Source of the DNA: Fallopia convolvulus
Lineage: Eukaryota > Streptophyta > Magnoliopsida > Caryophyllales > Polygonaceae
Length of the DNA stretch: 64,000 bases
Reading direction: 5' to 3'
NCBI GenBank assembly: GCA_964016875.1
Contig: OZ024721.1
Span: 43,483,088-43,547,087, forward strand
Position numbers and translations under genes: made by a program. Every line of letters starts with the position of its first letter. Position 1 is the first letter of the stretch. Below, piece after piece: positions 63,734 to 64,000 of this stretch. The notes beneath the pieces are model-generated. The model had not been told where the DNA came from. It saw only the letters and a list, made by a program, of their open reading frames with translations, and did no database searches.

Positions 63734-64000
63734 ACTTCTATCAACCCGCCTATTTGAAACGTCATTTTTTTTCTTTTAAAAAAAGAAATAAAATCTTATA
63801 ATCGGTAGAGGGGGCTGGCTCCGAAAGGTAGCCTATCCGCCTATATAATGACAGGAATGAGTGCCCACCGAAGTTTTAAAAACCACCAAATCTCCATCCT
63901 CCATCGATCTTCAGGATCTATTCCACGTGGAGCAATCTGAACGTGGCGTAGGGTCATTGACGAATCGCCCACAAGACTTTAACTACAAATGGGGCAAATT
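63734..64000. other. Unassigned right-edge sequence
   Basis: No gene seen. CCTATATAATGAC near 63840 resembles a TATA box and might precede a gene beyond the window; this is weak. Confidence 0.3.

Overview
The window is nuclear DNA of a flowering plant, most likely a eudicot. One host gene is clearly supported: a three-exon NAC transcription factor of the NO APICAL MERISTEM / CUC2 type with an embedded miR164 target site (10323-13191). Almost everything else recognisable is transposable-element sequence in AT-rich intergenic DNA. I saw no rRNA gene, complete tRNA gene or CRISPR array.

Left part (1-25,105). A 5'-truncated Ty1/copia Sirevirus (C1, 1066-5540) keeps the pol tail, an env-like third ORF, paired polypurine tracts and a 3' LTR. 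A LINE-type RNase H remnant (7.6-8.4 kb, minus strand) and a Stowaway MITE (9701-9941) precede the NAC gene. Downstream lie an older Sirevirus remnant (C3, about 13.8-16.4 kb) split by a hAT element (13950-15079), a LINE scrap (18.6-19.1 kb), a second hAT element (19156-19671), a 46-bp tRNA-like insertion with 20-bp direct repeats, another Stowaway MITE (21499-21739) and a SINE candidate (22008-22195).

Middle part (25,106-57,677) is one nest, resolved by target-site duplications. Sirevirus C2 is broken by a G/C-rich hAT-like element in pol (25172-26071) and by a Tat-lineage Ty3/gypsy element G1 (29509-53705, TSD CCTAG). G1 is broken by an Athila-like Ty3/gypsy element G2 (36877-51595, TSD GCCAC). 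G2's gag carries a 1,454-bp solo LTR, S1 (38656-40109, TSD ATCTT). LTR divergence (about 5.5% in G1, about 2% in G2) agrees with this order. G1 has a second RNase H and a spliced antisense gene between pol and its 3' LTR. G2 has gag, pol and an ATHILA-type ORF after pol.

Right part (57,678-64,000) holds a structurally complete but mutated LINE on the minus strand (58064-63716) with a 16/17-bp target duplication, then a short unassigned stretch.

The most unusual signal is a palindromic DNA module, GGTCG-N4-CGACC, found about 32 times in G2: both LTRs, gag, two pol linkers, the env-like ORF and non-coding DNA. Neighbouring copies are nearly always exactly 21 nt apart, and the module is read in different frames in different ORFs. 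The solo LTR S1, from a related family, has a different palindrome (GTCGG-N2-CCGAC) at matching LTR positions. I do not recognise this as a described retrotransposon feature.
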